From Sycobia sp. Sy_11 (lineage: Eukaryota; Arthropoda; Insecta; Hymenoptera; Epichrysomallidae): a DNA stretch of 64,000 nucleotides. Shown here one piece after another: positions 1 through 10,951 of this stretch; positions within the stretch are counted from its first letter, which is position 1, and each line of letters starts with the position of its first letter. A model generated the notes under the pieces. It ran no database searches. It was not told the origin of the DNA and was given only the letters and a program-made list of their open reading frames with translations. The stretch lies in NCBI GenBank assembly GCA_018907035.1, contig JACCIC010000052.1, positions 1,178,001 to 1,242,000 of the forward strand, in the 5' to 3' direction. Position numbers and translations under genes: made by a program.

Positions 1-231
1 AAATGGATAGAAATTATTATATACACGAAACTAACAAAAATATGAATAACAGAGTAATATTCATTGGTATAGAAAACCTACATAGTGAAGTTAGTTGTTA
101 AATTTGAACTCACATCATCAATTCGGGAATAAGATAAGTACTATGAAGGAGGTATTTGGCAAAGCAATCATTATCACACACATATTTCAGAAAATACAAT
201 TTAAAATTAGTTAGAGAGAGATAGATAGATA
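1..231. other. AT-rich DNA, no feature seen
   Basis: Simple AT-rich sequence. No open frame, known repeat or RNA gene recognised. Confidence 0.6.
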
Positions 232-412
232 GATTTTTATTTCATTTTTAGTAGTATTTCTATTTCAAATTCTACGGTGGTGATGTGATTGTAAATAAGA
301 ACAGTCTGAATGTCATTATATTATCATAATATATTATTGTATAAAGACTGTAAGACCGATAAAAATATTTATTAATTTAATTGAAAACAGTCGACATAAA
401 TACAATTTATAA
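232..412 (+). repeat. Penelope-like element tail fragment
   Basis: This stretch matches the distal part of the PLE terminal region seen elsewhere in the window. It has a short block around 275-325 (a 'tctacggtgg' version of 'tctacggggg', then 'aagaacagtctgaatgtcat' for 'aaggacagtctgactgtcat'). The terminal block 'actgtaagaccgataaaaat' starts at 347, then 'atttattaatttaatt'. The following 'cagtcgacat' segment is also shared with copies near 23050 and 53730. No coding sequence remains. The family assignment follows from the copy at 31573-31870, which lies directly downstream of PLE coding remnants. Confidence 0.6.
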
Positions 413-2644
413 TATATATATATAATTTTATTGGAGAGTAGAAGGTAACACGCATTAAATTTATATTATTATTGTATGCCTTATTATACATATGTAAACG
501 AAATAAATTTCATTCTAAATTAAATTGCTTACCTGTTTTTTAATTAGTTGAAGTAGTTGATGCAAGCGTTCTTTTACTTTTTAAAAGAGCAAGCCGTAAA
601 ACTCGTTATTCTTTTAATAGTTATGTCTTGTAATAAACAGATCACAATTACAAGAAATAATGGAAATAGTATTAAAATGATTTTTTTAAATAAGCTATTG
701 GGTACAATAAGGATTTCAATATAATACTTTTTACTGTATCCGTGATCTTATGAAATTATTCAAGTTCACCAAGATTTGACTCGAAAAAAATTTTTATATC
801 CAATTAATACGAAATATATAGCTACATTTTTTCAATAGTTAAATAAAAAATTTTAAACTATACTTCAAAGAATATCGCAATTTTATTGCAATAATAAATA
901 ATATTGATAAAAAAATTAAGAATTTTATTTGCAACATATTTTGTTTCTATTATTAAATAAATTTAATCGGTGGTTCGTCACAGCTGTCTCTATCCAAATA
1001 AAACGCTAGTTTTACTTTCCAGACTAACTAACAGGTGCAGGATCGTTTCCAAGTGCTGTTAAAAATTGAGTTTTTAAATATTTAATTTCAAAATTTAACG
1101 CCTCTCTTTCTCTGTGTTCTTATTTTTGCATTTCGTTGGTAACGGCGCCAGGGTGGTGGGAGCTTAAATCACACATAAGCCTGATAATAGAAATGCAAAA
1201 TAAAACATGAATGATATTGAAGATGTTGAATTGAAATTCTGCTCTAGCATACATACAAAGCTTTCAATTTATTGTTACAACGTATACTTTTTATTTTAAA
1301 AATGGAAAAGAAAAGAAAAGTAAAAATTATTATATATTTTGGTTCTTTAAATTTTTTTTACAATTGTCTTTAAACGTTTTATAAGCGAATATTGGCTTAT
1401 TAGAAGTACTAGATTTTATAAAGTAATGTAGAAATTTTTAAACTTTCGTTCCTCGTGAAAAATCGGGTTGAATGAATTAACAAAGCCTCTTTAAAAAAGA
1501 AGAATATTAGGAGCTGTAAAAAACCCATATTTTACTATCTTTTTACAAAAGTCCACTGTTCCTCATCTTCATACGTATATATCTTATTACGCGCTGGACG
1601 TGCGATTCAATTCATGTTTACAGGCATACACGCACAAAACGATTAGAAGATATAGACTAAGTAGAACACTTCCTCGTAAAATTGAGATAGAAAGATTAAT
1701 GGGCCTTTTTATTTTAAATTTGTGATATATATAACATATGGTTTTCAGAATTCTGATTTAAAATAGTACGCCGAATATATAATAAATCAAAACTATGAAG
1801 CGATAAAGTATACTTATAGGGATATATACATATGAAATTATAAATCACTGATTTCATTCGAACAAGGATAATGACAAAAAATAATTAAGAAATTTATAAT
1901 AAATGAGTAAAGTATCAAAAAAGTATATTACATAATAATAGTAAAATGCGCCTTCTAACATTCAAATAAGTCCTTTGGATGGAATTCGAAATATTATATG
2001 TAAGTGTACTTGAATGAATAGAGACTTTTTTTAATAGATCATGTATTCTGTATGTTAATCCTATATATGTATATATATATTAAAACAAAGTTCATTGAAA
2101 GCACATGGAACTGGACACAACATATCGGGAAAGAATTTTTCCGTACATGAAGATAATTATCGAAATTACGATGTGTATAATCTATGCATTTAGGAATCTT
2201 ATGCATGCGAATTCTCGTTCCATTTAATCAATCTTGTTCTGTAAGATAATATGTTTAAAGTTTAAGAAAAGAATATTTATAGTTAAAATAACTATGTTTT
2301 ATTTCTATATTTCTGCATTACATATTGATTATATATGGTTTAAGTATAATGATGAGTTGCAAGAGTGCTTTAATTTTATTAAATATTTTAAGAGCGTGTG
2401 TACAAAAAAGCGAATTAATAACTAGAAACGTTAATTCTAGTCAAAGACGATCAATCGATTATAATCTTGTCGTAATATAAAAACTTAAATATCGACCAAA
2501 ATTATAATATACATACTTTGAAAAAATAATAAATGTCATATTTAATGAAATGATGAGTATATACAGAAAACTTTATTTCATTAAAAGTATTCTAGTGTAT
2601 AGAAATTGAAAGAGTACTACATATAACAATAATATTCTTCCTTT
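413..2644. other. AT-rich intergenic DNA, no gene recognised
   Basis: Long AT-rich tract with scattered stops in all frames. Slightly higher GC near 1130-1180 ('gtaacggcgccagggtggtg') without an open frame. No repeat family identified. Confidence 0.5.
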
Positions 2645-3160
2645 AATTGTACTTTTGTCGACTGTTTATATACAAATTAATAAATATTTTTTCATTGGTC
2701 TTACAATCCAATCAAATCAATCGAAAACAATACGTAACAATATCAACATTAAGATTCATACATCAATACACAAAAATAATAAAAATAAAAATAAAAATTA
2801 AATTAAAAATTATAATGACAATCTTGTCGTAAGGGACAGGGACTGTCCCTGATGAGGAGCCGTAACGTTGGACTGGATCTTCAATTAGGTAAGGGTGTTG
2901 GGGACAGTTAGATTGCACTTTACTAACAAAATTTTTTCAGCTAATATTTTATTTTCAGATTAGTCTATGGGAGTGACTGTATATAAGGAAAGTCTGACTG
3001 TCATTATAATTTTTAATTTAATATTTATTTTTAATTTTATTATTTTTGTGTATTGATGTATTAATGTTAATATAGGTAAGTATTGATATTGTTACGTATT
3101 GTTTTAGATTGATTTGATTGGACTGTAAGACCAATGAAAAAATATTTATTAATTAATAAT
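2645..3160. repeat. Inverted pair of Penelope-like tails around a broken hammerhead motif
   Basis: The left arm (about 2672-2825) is the reverse complement of the right arm (about 3000-3155). Both carry the terminal block 'actgtaagaccaatgaaaaa' or its complement, and the unusual stretch 'aatacgtaacaatatcaa'. Between them lie 'gtccctgatgaggag' (2845) and a spacer ending in 'gactgtatataaggaaagtc', the usual order of the PLE terminal repeat. The copy is non-coding. Two similar inverted pairs occur near 22.7-23.05 kb and 47.1-47.6 kb, so the arrangement is a recurrent insertion form rather than one accidental inversion. Confidence 0.65.
2845..2873 (+). ncRNA. Degenerate hammerhead-like core
   Basis: Stem I arms GTCC (2845-2848) and GGAC (2870-2873) and the core CTGATGA (2849-2855) are present. 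The stem II hairpin and the GAAA strand seen in the copy at 31573 have been lost; only 'gtaacgtt' remains. It should be catalytically dead. Confidence 0.5.
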
Positions 3161-3627
3161 ATTCTTTCTACCTGTCGCTATTTCTCGCTATCTGTCTTTC
3201 TCAAGTACAATGTTTTCATTAAGTTAACTTGTATTTCATCCCACATACACTCTAACTATACTTCTTCACTTCCGTTTATTCTTCTCCAATCATATCTATT
3301 TTTGTATCAATCAATATCAATTAAATGGTATCTTGTTGCAGTTTCTTGATTCTAATAATTATATTTTATATCCCTAGTAGAAATGCTAAACATTTCTAAG
3401 CCATAAATAAGTTATTGCGATATGGAGAAACCTAGAAACAAGGTATTAATATTCGGCAGTAACTAAAGATATATGAAATGTTTTTTCCAATCATTTTGGC
3501 CGATTTATAGATACATTTTCTAAAACTATTTTTTAGGTATTTATGACCTATTACATTTAGTTTCGTATCAATGTATTTTTGATTATAACTAAAATTTACC
3601 TTCAAATAATGTTGAAAATAGTTACAA
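3161..3627. other. No feature seen
   Basis: AT-rich DNA between a PLE tail and a mariner; the short open frames show no recognisable domain. Confidence 0.5.
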
Positions 3628-3629
3628 TA

Positions 3630-4911
3630 TTAGGTTGTCAAATATCTCCCTTCCGCTTTTTTGCTCTTCATTCAATGCTTTATAAAAAGTGTTACATTGG
3701 TCGGATTTACTTCAAATGTGCGACGTTTTGTTCGATAATTTGTTTCCATCTAGACGGTAACTTCATAATACCCCTCTCGTAGAAATCCCTTTCCTTATTT
3801 GCGAAGAACTCGGACAGTCACTTTTCACAAGTCTCTTTTGAGTCCAACTTTACACCATCAAGGGCGTTCGACATGGATAGAAACAGGTGGTAATCACTTG
3901 GCGATATGTCCGGGCTATATGGTGGATGCGATAAAATCTCGCATCCGAATTCCCGTAGCTTCTGACGAATCATCAAGGAAGTGTGTGGTCTGGCGTTGTC
4001 CTAGTGGAACACTACACCCTTTCTGTTGGCCAATTGTGGACGCTTCTAGTCGATAGCTTGCTTTAAGTTGTCCAGTTGTTTACAATAGATGGTAGAATTA
4101 AGCGTCTGGCGATATGAGAGCAGCTCATAGTGGATGACTCCCTTCCAATCCCACCAAACACGCAGCAAAACCTTCCTGGCCGCCAATTCCGGCTTGGCCA
4201 CTGTTTAAAACGGTCTACCGGCCTTGGACCACGACCGTTTTCGCTTGATATTGTCGTATGTGGTCCATTTTTGATGCCAGTCACCATCCGTTTCAAAAAT
4301 GGGTGGAGTGCGTTCCGTTTCAGCAGCACATCGCAGGCGTTGATTCGGTTCAGAAGATTTTTTTGCGTCAAATCATGCGGCACCCAGACATCATGCTTTT
4401 TTTTGTATCCAGCCTCCTGCAGATGGTTTAAAATGGTTTGGTGACTAACTCTCATCTTCTGGGCGATGTCACAAGATGCCACATGCCAGTCTAACTCGAT
4501 AAATTTCATGATTTGATCGGTATTCGTCGTCACCGGTCTTCCGCCGGCTGGCTTATCCATAGTGTCGTCTTCACCGGCTCTGAATCGTCGAAACCATTCT
4601 TCTGCAGTTCGAAGTGATAGCGTGTCATTCCCCCAAACACCATTACTCTCACGGAACGTTTCTCTAGCGGATTTGCCTTTGACGAAGGAAAACTTTAAAA
4701 TACCGTGAATTTCGGCGTTAGTGAACTACATGTTTACACGTCTATAACTTTTGAACGTAATATCCAAATTAATCATGCATAGCGTCGTTTTGTACATTAT
4801 GTGAAGACCTTTCAAATGATAGTATTGCCAGATACGAGCTCTGTAGTGCTTTGTACATAGCCACTAAATTTATAAAACAAAAAGGCGCAGGGGAGATATT
4901 TGACAACCTAA
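3630..4911 (-). mobile_element. mariner transposon 1 (1282 bp, degraded)
   Basis: Both ends carry the same terminal inverted repeat, beginning TTAGGTTGTCAAATATCTCC on the left and as its near-perfect complement on the right. TA dinucleotides flank it (3628-3629 and 4912-4913), as expected for mariner integration. Length is typical. The transposase reads on the minus strand. It has a stop at codon 2 of the expected N-terminus and a frameshift after the first catalytic region, so the copy is immobile by itself. Only one copy of this lineage is in the window. Confidence 0.92.
3660..4733 (-). pseudogene. mariner transposase pseudogene
   Basis: The enzyme would excise and reinsert the element by DDD chemistry in the nucleus. 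From about 4733 downwards the frame reads M, stop, then FTNAEIHGILKFSFVKGKSA, a typical mariner N-terminus, on to a helix-turn-helix region. It stays open to 4063, with 'HDVWVPHDLTQKN' (the WVPHEL linker motif) and 'KRMVTG'. A frameshift near 4300 then destroys the first Asp context. Further down in other frames come remnants of 'PPYSPD' (around 3930) and of the C-terminus (3660-3850). The plus-strand open frames here are shadows. Confidence 0.85.
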
Positions 4912-4913
4912 TA

Positions 4914-5572
4914 TATAGCATTGCTAAAAAATTAATATCATTGTTATGCATTATTAAATAAATTCATTAAAGCTGATAGTTACTTTAATTAATAAATTTT
5001 ATTATATCGAGTTTTTAAATTTTGAATATTGAATTCATTTAAATGCAAGTTATAACTTATACATATATAATACATATTAAACGAATCGACAATAGTTTAC
5101 ACATTCGCATACAATGTTATATATATGAATACGAAGTCTTAATCGAGCTTATAATGAGCAGTCAAAGCTAACTACAAATTGATGTAACAGTAGCCTAATT
5201 TCGCAACTCTTTATCTTCTAAATTTAATTTATTTATCAAATTGTATATAAATCTACTTCGTTAATTTTGAAAAATGCCAAATCACAATGTCGATTAAAAG
5301 CAAAATAATAACGATCAATGAAAGTACATTGCATAATATTTACAGTTTCTTTTTGAATAATAAAAATCTTTTATATTCTTTCAATTTGAATTTTCTAACT
5401 GATATTTAGAATCAAGATGATTATTTATTTGAGATTCAATTGCCTTTCTTAAAGTTTGAAGTATTTTTATGTGTTGCTTGTCATAGTTGAAATAAGAAAA
5501 TGTTTAAAGCCATGTTGATTTATAAAAATCCTTCTACAACACCTATGTAGAATATACGATAACCCTGATATC
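4914..5572. other. AT-rich DNA, no gene recognised
   Basis: No open frame with domain similarity; no repeat family recognised. Confidence 0.5.
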
Positions 5573-5599
5573 ATAATAATAATAATAATAATAATAATA
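5573..5599. repeat. (AAT)n microsatellite, left block
   Basis: About nine AAT units directly abut the mariner at 5600. A second, larger AAT/ATT block begins at 10857, on the far side of the R1-like element. Confidence 0.9.
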
Positions 5600-6791
5600 A
5601 TAGGAGTGTGAATAAGTCTTTCCCGTTTTTTGTAAGAGATGGCGCCACCCATACTGTGCGAGTATTCAATGGTTACATATGTCATAATCAAAGCTTATTC
5701 ATATGTCAACAATTCCATACTAACACATTAGTTAAAATTTTTTCGCATCATAAATTTTTGATATCGTGAAAATGTCGAAATTTGAGCCGAGTCGACGTTA
5801 TTTGCGGGAAGTTTCACTTTATTGGTTCAATTTGAAGAAATCTGCTGCCGAGACGCATCGATTGCTTCAGGAGGCTTATGGAGAAGGTTGTGTCGATGAT
5901 TCAAGTGTTCGCGGATGGTTTCGACGCTTCAAAAGCGGTGATTTCGACGTGGAAGACAAGGAGCGTTCCGGGCGGCCGCAACCATTTCCAAGCGTTTGAA
6001 AGCCATGGGAATGATCCAAAAGCAAGGAAATTGGGTGCCGTACGAACTGAAGCTGAGAGACGTCGAACGGCGTTTTTTCATTTGCGAACAGCTGCTTCAG
6101 CGACATAAAAGAAAGGGTTTTCTGCATCGTATCGTGACTGGCGATGAAAAGTGGATACGTTACGATAATCCGAAGCGAAGAAAATCATGGGGACTACCCG
6201 GCCATGCATCATCATCGACGGCCAAGCCAAATATTCATGGGGCCAAGCTCATGCTCTGTATATGGTGGGACCAGCTAGGTGTGGTTTACTATGAGCTTCT
6301 GAAACCGAATGAAAGGATCACAGGCGAGGTCTATTGACGACAATTGATGCGTTTGAGCCGCGCACTGCGAGAAAAACGGCCACAATACTCCGACAGGCAC
6401 GACAAAGTTATTTTGCAACATGACAATGCTCGCCCACATGTAGCACCGCCGGTGAAAACATACTTAGAAACGCTCAAATGGGAAGTCCTACCCCACCCGC
6501 CGTATAGTCCAGACGTTGCTCCGTCTGATTACCATCTCTTCAGATCGATAACGCATGGCCTGGCTGACCAGCACTTCCATTCCTACGAGGAAGCCAAAAA
6601 ATGGGTGGATGACTGGATAGAGGCCAAACCGGTCGAATTTTTTCGCAACGGGATTCGTATGTTGCTAGAAAGATGGGAAAAAGTTGTAGCTAGCGATGGC
6701 CAATACTTTCAATAATTCATTTGTAACCATTTTTTCACAATAAAGGCTCAAAATTTGAAAAAAAACGGGAAAGACTTATTCACATACCTGA
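5600..6791 (+). mobile_element. mariner transposon 2a (mauritiana type, internally deleted)
   Basis: Sibling of the intact copy at 25145-26431, differing by roughly twenty substitutions. It has the same ends (left 'taggagtgtgaataagtc', right complement 'tcaggtatgtgaataagtct') and TA flanks at 5598-5599 and 6792-6793. It is 95 bp shorter, mainly through one internal 94-bp deletion. It sits exactly between an AAT microsatellite and the poly-T end of the R1-like element, so it landed in that junction. Confidence 0.95.
5772..6715 (+). pseudogene. mariner transposase, killed by deletion and nonsense
   Basis: The reading starts MSKFEPSRRYLREVSLYW and is collinear with the intact sibling to residue ~70. 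There, 94 bp corresponding to 25527-25620 of the sibling are missing, which shifts the frame and removes part of the helix-turn-helix domain. The frame resumes at 'KAMGMIQKQGNWVPYELK', with VTGDEKW intact. A CGA-to-TGA change at about 6335 (Arg to stop, in GEVYRRQL) ends it again. The last block (6344-6715) keeps LQHDNARPH and YSPDVAPSDYH. All three catalytic Asp codons survive, but no complete product can be made. Confidence 0.93.
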
Positions 6792-7074
6792 TAATTTTTT
6801 TTTTTTTTTTTTGGGAGGAGGAGAAAAATCCTTTATGGATCCCGGAGACCGGTCCCCGGGTATGTAGGACTCACCTGTGAAGGGCATACCCACTAAAAAA
6901 CTACCTCCTCAGTGCATTCCCTTCGACTGCTTCCCACAGCTCTGAAAAGAGCTACGAGTCGGGGTCGATAGGCGTGCACCGAGGAGACCTCCTCACGATG
7001 GCGTAAGTGCAGCCCAGGAACCGTCTATGAGGACATTACTTCTGGGCTGCGCCATCCTATTCGCCCTTGCGGGC

Positions 7075-7969
7075 TTACACGCCTTCTTCAATTCTTCTTT
7101 TGTGATCCAGGATGGCTTTGCAGAAATTGCAAATCCTGGACCACTTCTCATGACTCTCTAGCATCAGCCGAACGATATTATCAGGCCCACATGGTCCTAT
7201 GTCTTTCCAGAGGCACTCCCTTTCAAGGCGAAACACCTCGCACTGAAAGAATGTGTGAAGTGCATCGTCTCGGGGAGCGCAACAGAGGGCACAGCTCGGA
7301 TCCTGTACTTTCCCCATCTTGTGGAGATAGGATTGAAAACGACCGTGCCCCGATAAGAGCTGTGTGAGGTGGTAATTAACCTCTCCGTGCGACCTCTGGA
7401 GCCATGGCTTTAACTGATTGATCAGACGAGCCGTCCATCGGCCACGCGGATCCCTCTCCCAGCGCTTCTGCCATTCGGTTATCGTGACAGCTCTGGCCCG
7501 CGCAGCTGCCTCTATTCTGCCGAGAATATTCTTATTCTGGTGGACAAATTTCTTTTCTTGTGCCTGGAGATCAATGGGGGTAACACATGCGATTACCAGC
7601 ACCGCCGACTCGGAGACCGTACGGTAGGAGCTCACGATGCGTAATGCCCCTCTACGCTGCACTGCCGCCAGTTTTTTGGGCCATCAGTGCATCGGCCCAT
7701 ACCTCCGCGCCGTATAGCATGATGGATTCAGCTGTCCTTATGAGCAGACGCCGCTTACAGGGTGTTGGACCACCGACATTGGCCATCAACCTGCTAAGTT
7801 GTGTTGTCACTCGGGCAGCTTTATCCGCCACTTTTTTTATTTGGTCCCAGAAGGTCAGCTTGGAATCAAGCGTCACCCCCAGGTACCTTACAGCTGCTTT
7901 GGTACTCACCGTCGTGTCTCCAACCTGCATAAGGCGTATCTTTGGGATACGTTTCTTAGTTAGGAGCAC
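7075..7969 (-). pseudogene. R1-like ORF2, C-terminal part (after RT deletion)
   Basis: Two overlapping frames (7652-7969, then 7075-7662) encode the portion after the RT active site. The first begins 'EIVLLTKKRIPKIRL' and has the 'RYLGVTLDSKLTF' thumb-proximal motif. The second holds 'RWTARLINQLKPWL' and 'HYHLTQLLSGHGRF'-like sequence, then a cysteine/histidine cluster 'CALCCAPRDDALHTFFQC' (C-x2-C...H-x4-C), typical of R1/Jockey C-termini. A frameshift near 7655 separates the frames. The YADD-containing catalytic block that should precede it is missing. Confidence 0.85.
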
Positions 7970-9413
7970 GATCTCCGTTCCTGGGCCTCAAAACATTTGT
8001 CCATCCAACAGAGTTGAAGGCATTCCGAACGTCAAGGGTAGCCAGGAGGCAAACAGGTCGAGAGTAGTGATTACCCCTCTCTGTGCGCCTCGCCGCATCA
8101 ACAACCTCGAGGAATGCGTCCACCGTCGCCCAGCCTCCCCGGAATCCGTACTGTCTGTCAGCCAAGCCGCCGGCAGCAGCAACAGCTCCCAGGAGTCGTG
8201 ACTTCAGTAGACGCTCCATCAGCTTTCCAGCTGTATCTAACATACATAGAGGTCGATACGACGAGGGCGCCTCCGGCGGACCCTTGCCCTTGTCGATAAG
8301 CACAAGTTTCACCACTTTCCAGCTAGAATAGAATAAATTAGCTGTCAAGCACGAATTGTACATCGTCAGAAGGAGTTCTGGATGCTCCTTAACTACTATT
8401 TTCAGCACCTCTCCTGGAATTCCGTCAAGTCCTGGAGCCCTCTTATTCCTCATGGTTCTCACGGCTCTACCGAGCTCCTCTTTGCTGAAAAGAGGTACAT
8501 CCAGTTCTCGTTTCGGTGGAGCTGGATCAGACCTATCAGGGTGGGTAGGGAACAGGGTATCTACGATGTTCCGCATTTTGCCGGAGTCCATGGTGCCCAT
8601 GTTTCCATGAGCTCCCAGTTTACCAGCAACTACCCTGTATCCCAATCCCCATGGATCCCCATCTATGTCTTCACACAGCGCCTTCCAGCATCGGCGTTTG
8701 CTGGCTTCGATCGCTCGTCGAAGAGCTTTCTTAGATAGCTTGTATTCATCTCTCATCAAAGTGATGTCATCTCCGTGTTTACAAGCTCTCTGTGACATTC
8801 GTCGTAGATGTAAACACTTACGCCTCATATCAGCTATCTCAGCCATCCACCAGTAAACAGGACGTCTTTTTCCACCAACCACTTTGCACGGCATCGACTC
8901 TTCGCAAGCCCGGCGTAGAATGTGCATTATGGCGCTAGTCAACTCCCTGGCGTGCTGAATTGTCGATGAGCCATTTGGAATCCTAACAAAGCTTTGCTGA
9001 CAACGTTCAATGGCCTGTGAGAATTTCTCTCTATTTATCCCTGCAACATTCCATCTAGGGGGCCCTCGCGAATTGTGTCCAGTGAAACCTGGCATTCTAT
9101 CACATACGCGGAATGTGATGTACTGGTGATCGCTGGCTGTGTAGTCCTCGATCACTTGCCAGTCCTGGATTTGAGAGGCCAGATGTTCTGTCGCAAAGGT
9201 CACATCAGGTATAGGTTCGGCATAGCCCGGTCTCCTGAAGGTCGAAGTATTGCCAGTATTTAGAACTATTAGACCAAGTCTGGACGCTAGTTCCATGACT
9301 CTTCGACCTCTGGAGTCGGGCTCCGCCATGCCCCATTCTAGGGCGCTTGCATTAATCGTCCTCACATCCGCGCCCAAGTCCTCCGGTTTGACCGCTCTGA
9401 TGGATCTCATCAC
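7956..9413 (-). pseudogene. R1-like gag tail fused in frame to endonuclease and RT N-terminus
   Basis: An uninterrupted 485-codon frame. The first ~20 residues (MMRSIRAVKPEDLGADVRTI) are the end of a gag-like ORF1 motif. It jumps directly into the middle of an APE-type endonuclease (NASALEWGMAEPDSRGRRVM, then 'LIVLNTGNTSTF' and 'TASDHQYITF'). After a linker comes the RT N-terminal part: 'NKRAPGLDGIPGEVLK', 'YRPLCMLDTAGKLMERLL', 'QYGFRGG' and 'LATLDVRNAFNSVGW' (catalytic motif A). The frame is lost at 'NVLRPRNGDRAPN', where the second deletion joins non-adjacent sequence. No active product is possible. Confidence 0.87.
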
Positions 9414-9925
9414 CTCAGCGTAGGATTTCCCCTGCGCTGGGTTGATGGCGATCGCATCAAGCTTTGCCTTTTTTTTTTAATTTCTGTGATTATTACTTTC
9501 TTTTTTGGATGCTGAGGTTGTTCCTCAGCGTTTTTACTTCTTGCCACCCTTCTTTTTAGTCCTCCATTTCTCCCCTTTTTTTTCTCCTTAGTAAGGGAGA
9601 TATCCGGGGGACTTGATGCCGGTCTCTTCGGGGTTATCTCTTCTCTCTTCTGTCTAGTTGTTGGCAGGAGGCTCCCCGGTACCTTCTTCCCTTGTATTTT
9701 GTGCTGAAGAGCATCTACGAGCTCTTCAGCTTTTAGAAGGCCATCCTTGATATCTTTTTTAATGTTTGGTTGGCTCTTCATTACTTTGATCATGTCCTTG
9801 AGCAGCCGAGCAAGTTGGAGAATAATCTCCAGTTCACTCGTCCGCTCAATAGACTTACTCCTGGCCTTAGCCGACTGTCCCTCCCCCACTCCAAGGTAAC
9901 TGTTTTGTTGCTTTTGGCAATCCAT
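9410..9925 (-). pseudogene. R1-like ORF1 (gag-like) fragment
   Basis: A basic, coiled-coil-like segment (LEIILQLARLLKDMIKVM, then lysine-rich runs) upstream of the fused frame. At about 9470, after a poly-lysine codon run (T9 on the plus strand), the frame shifts. Reading the other frame restores 'AKLDAIAINPAQGKSYAEVM', the conserved start of the R1/Jockey gag domain, and continues into the 9413 frame. The true start is unclear; another frame (9790-10011) may be the N-terminus. The nucleic-acid-binding zinc knuckles are lost in the deletion. Confidence 0.7.
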
Positions 9926-10857
9926 GTGTCAATTTTTTTAATTTCATTCCTGCAGATGGTCGGCCTCCTGGACCCTTCAACGTTGAGCTCGATAAGGTAG
10001 CCCCCCAACACATGCCTGTAAGGGCTGACTCATCTCGGACCATTGTGCAGGAGTATAGCGCGCTCTGGTGCTCTATTCCACCTCCGTCCTCTCGAGCTTC
10101 GCACCCCAACAACAAAGTGTTTCACTCTCTGGAGAAACATCAAAGGAAATCACACACCGAACGCGCTCGCCAAGGCCGTTTGACTAGATCTGGCTAGGAT
10201 CTAGCCTCCCGTCTTGCCGTCAGCGGGAGCCAAAGATGTTTCGGGTCACCCAGCATGCAACCGGGCGTAAGCCTCGACACCCAGGATCTCCTTTTGGCAG
10301 CTCACGGGTCGCACCGCACGGCAAACACGGCGGTCTGTCATTTGTTCAAGAGTACCTCAGTCTAACCTTCATTCATGTAGATTCATACATTTGCCCTCAA
10401 ATATTCTAGTGAAACTCCAATGTTTGAAATTCACTCATGCACCTATAATTACTCTGCTAGGATCCCTTTTACAGGAACGTTCGCTTACGCTCCGCATGTG
10501 TTTTCACTCCTCAAGAGATACCCGTTTATAGAGTCTCTGAGCGAGTGTGCCTTCCTTAATCGCTGTATTACTGACGAAGGTCTGTTTATAGGACCTGCAG
10601 CTTCGATCATGGTCGGCATGGAAGTCCCTATTCAGTTGCCCTTTCGGCTCTTCCAGCACATCATTGCTCCGTGCGTTAACTCATTTACTCTGTGATATAC
10701 TCCAGGGATATCCGCTCACTCATAAAATGGCAGCTATCATACTATCTTTTCGCCCTTCCATTCATTGGTAGGATGAGGTACTCTTTTAAGCCCATCACTC
10801 GATCGGCTGAGAGATGATGAAATAGCCGATCTTCGTCAAGGTACAGACAACGGATGG

Positions 10858-10931
<74 letters not shown>

Positions 10932-10951
10932 AATTATTATAATAATAATAA
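10858..10951. repeat. (AAT)n/(ATT)n microsatellite, right block
   Basis: About 14 AAT units followed by about nine ATT units, so the block is itself palindromic and can form a hairpin. It lies at the inferred 5' end of the R1-like element, mirroring the AAT block at 5573-5599. Confidence 0.9.

Larger units (their letters stand above)
6795..10857 (-). mobile_element. R1-clade-like non-LTR retrotransposon, internally deleted
   Basis: The element is read on the minus strand and ends in a poly-A tail (the poly-T at 6795-6812). It carries a gag-like ORF1 and an ORF2 with endonuclease and reverse transcriptase, and has a CCHC-type C-terminus. The GC content is far above the flanks and falls back abruptly at the (AAT)n block at 10857, which I take as the 5' limit. 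About 10012-10857 would then be 5' UTR. Three lesions are visible: an ORF1 frameshift near 9470, a deletion joining ORF1 to the endonuclease near 9352, and a deletion inside the RT near 7988. Clade placement rests on motif style only. Confidence 0.85.

Noticed and set aside
3799..4444. Plus-strand open frames within mariner 1
   Set aside because: The transposase motifs read on the minus strand; these are antisense shadows.
5467..5691. Minus-strand open frame with poly-Ile
   Set aside because: Translation of the AAT microsatellite and the mariner end.
7587..8856. Plus-strand open frames over the R1-like element
   Set aside because: Shadows of the minus-strand ORF2; they have no domain similarity and the minus frames carry clear RT motifs.
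10420..10695. 91-codon plus-strand open frame
   Set aside because: Lies in the GC-rich presumed 5' UTR of the R1-like element, opposite to its transcription, with no recognisable domain.
10858..10951. CRISPR-like or other structured repeat array
   Set aside because: Simple trinucleotide repeat without spacers; no CRISPR array occurs in the window.
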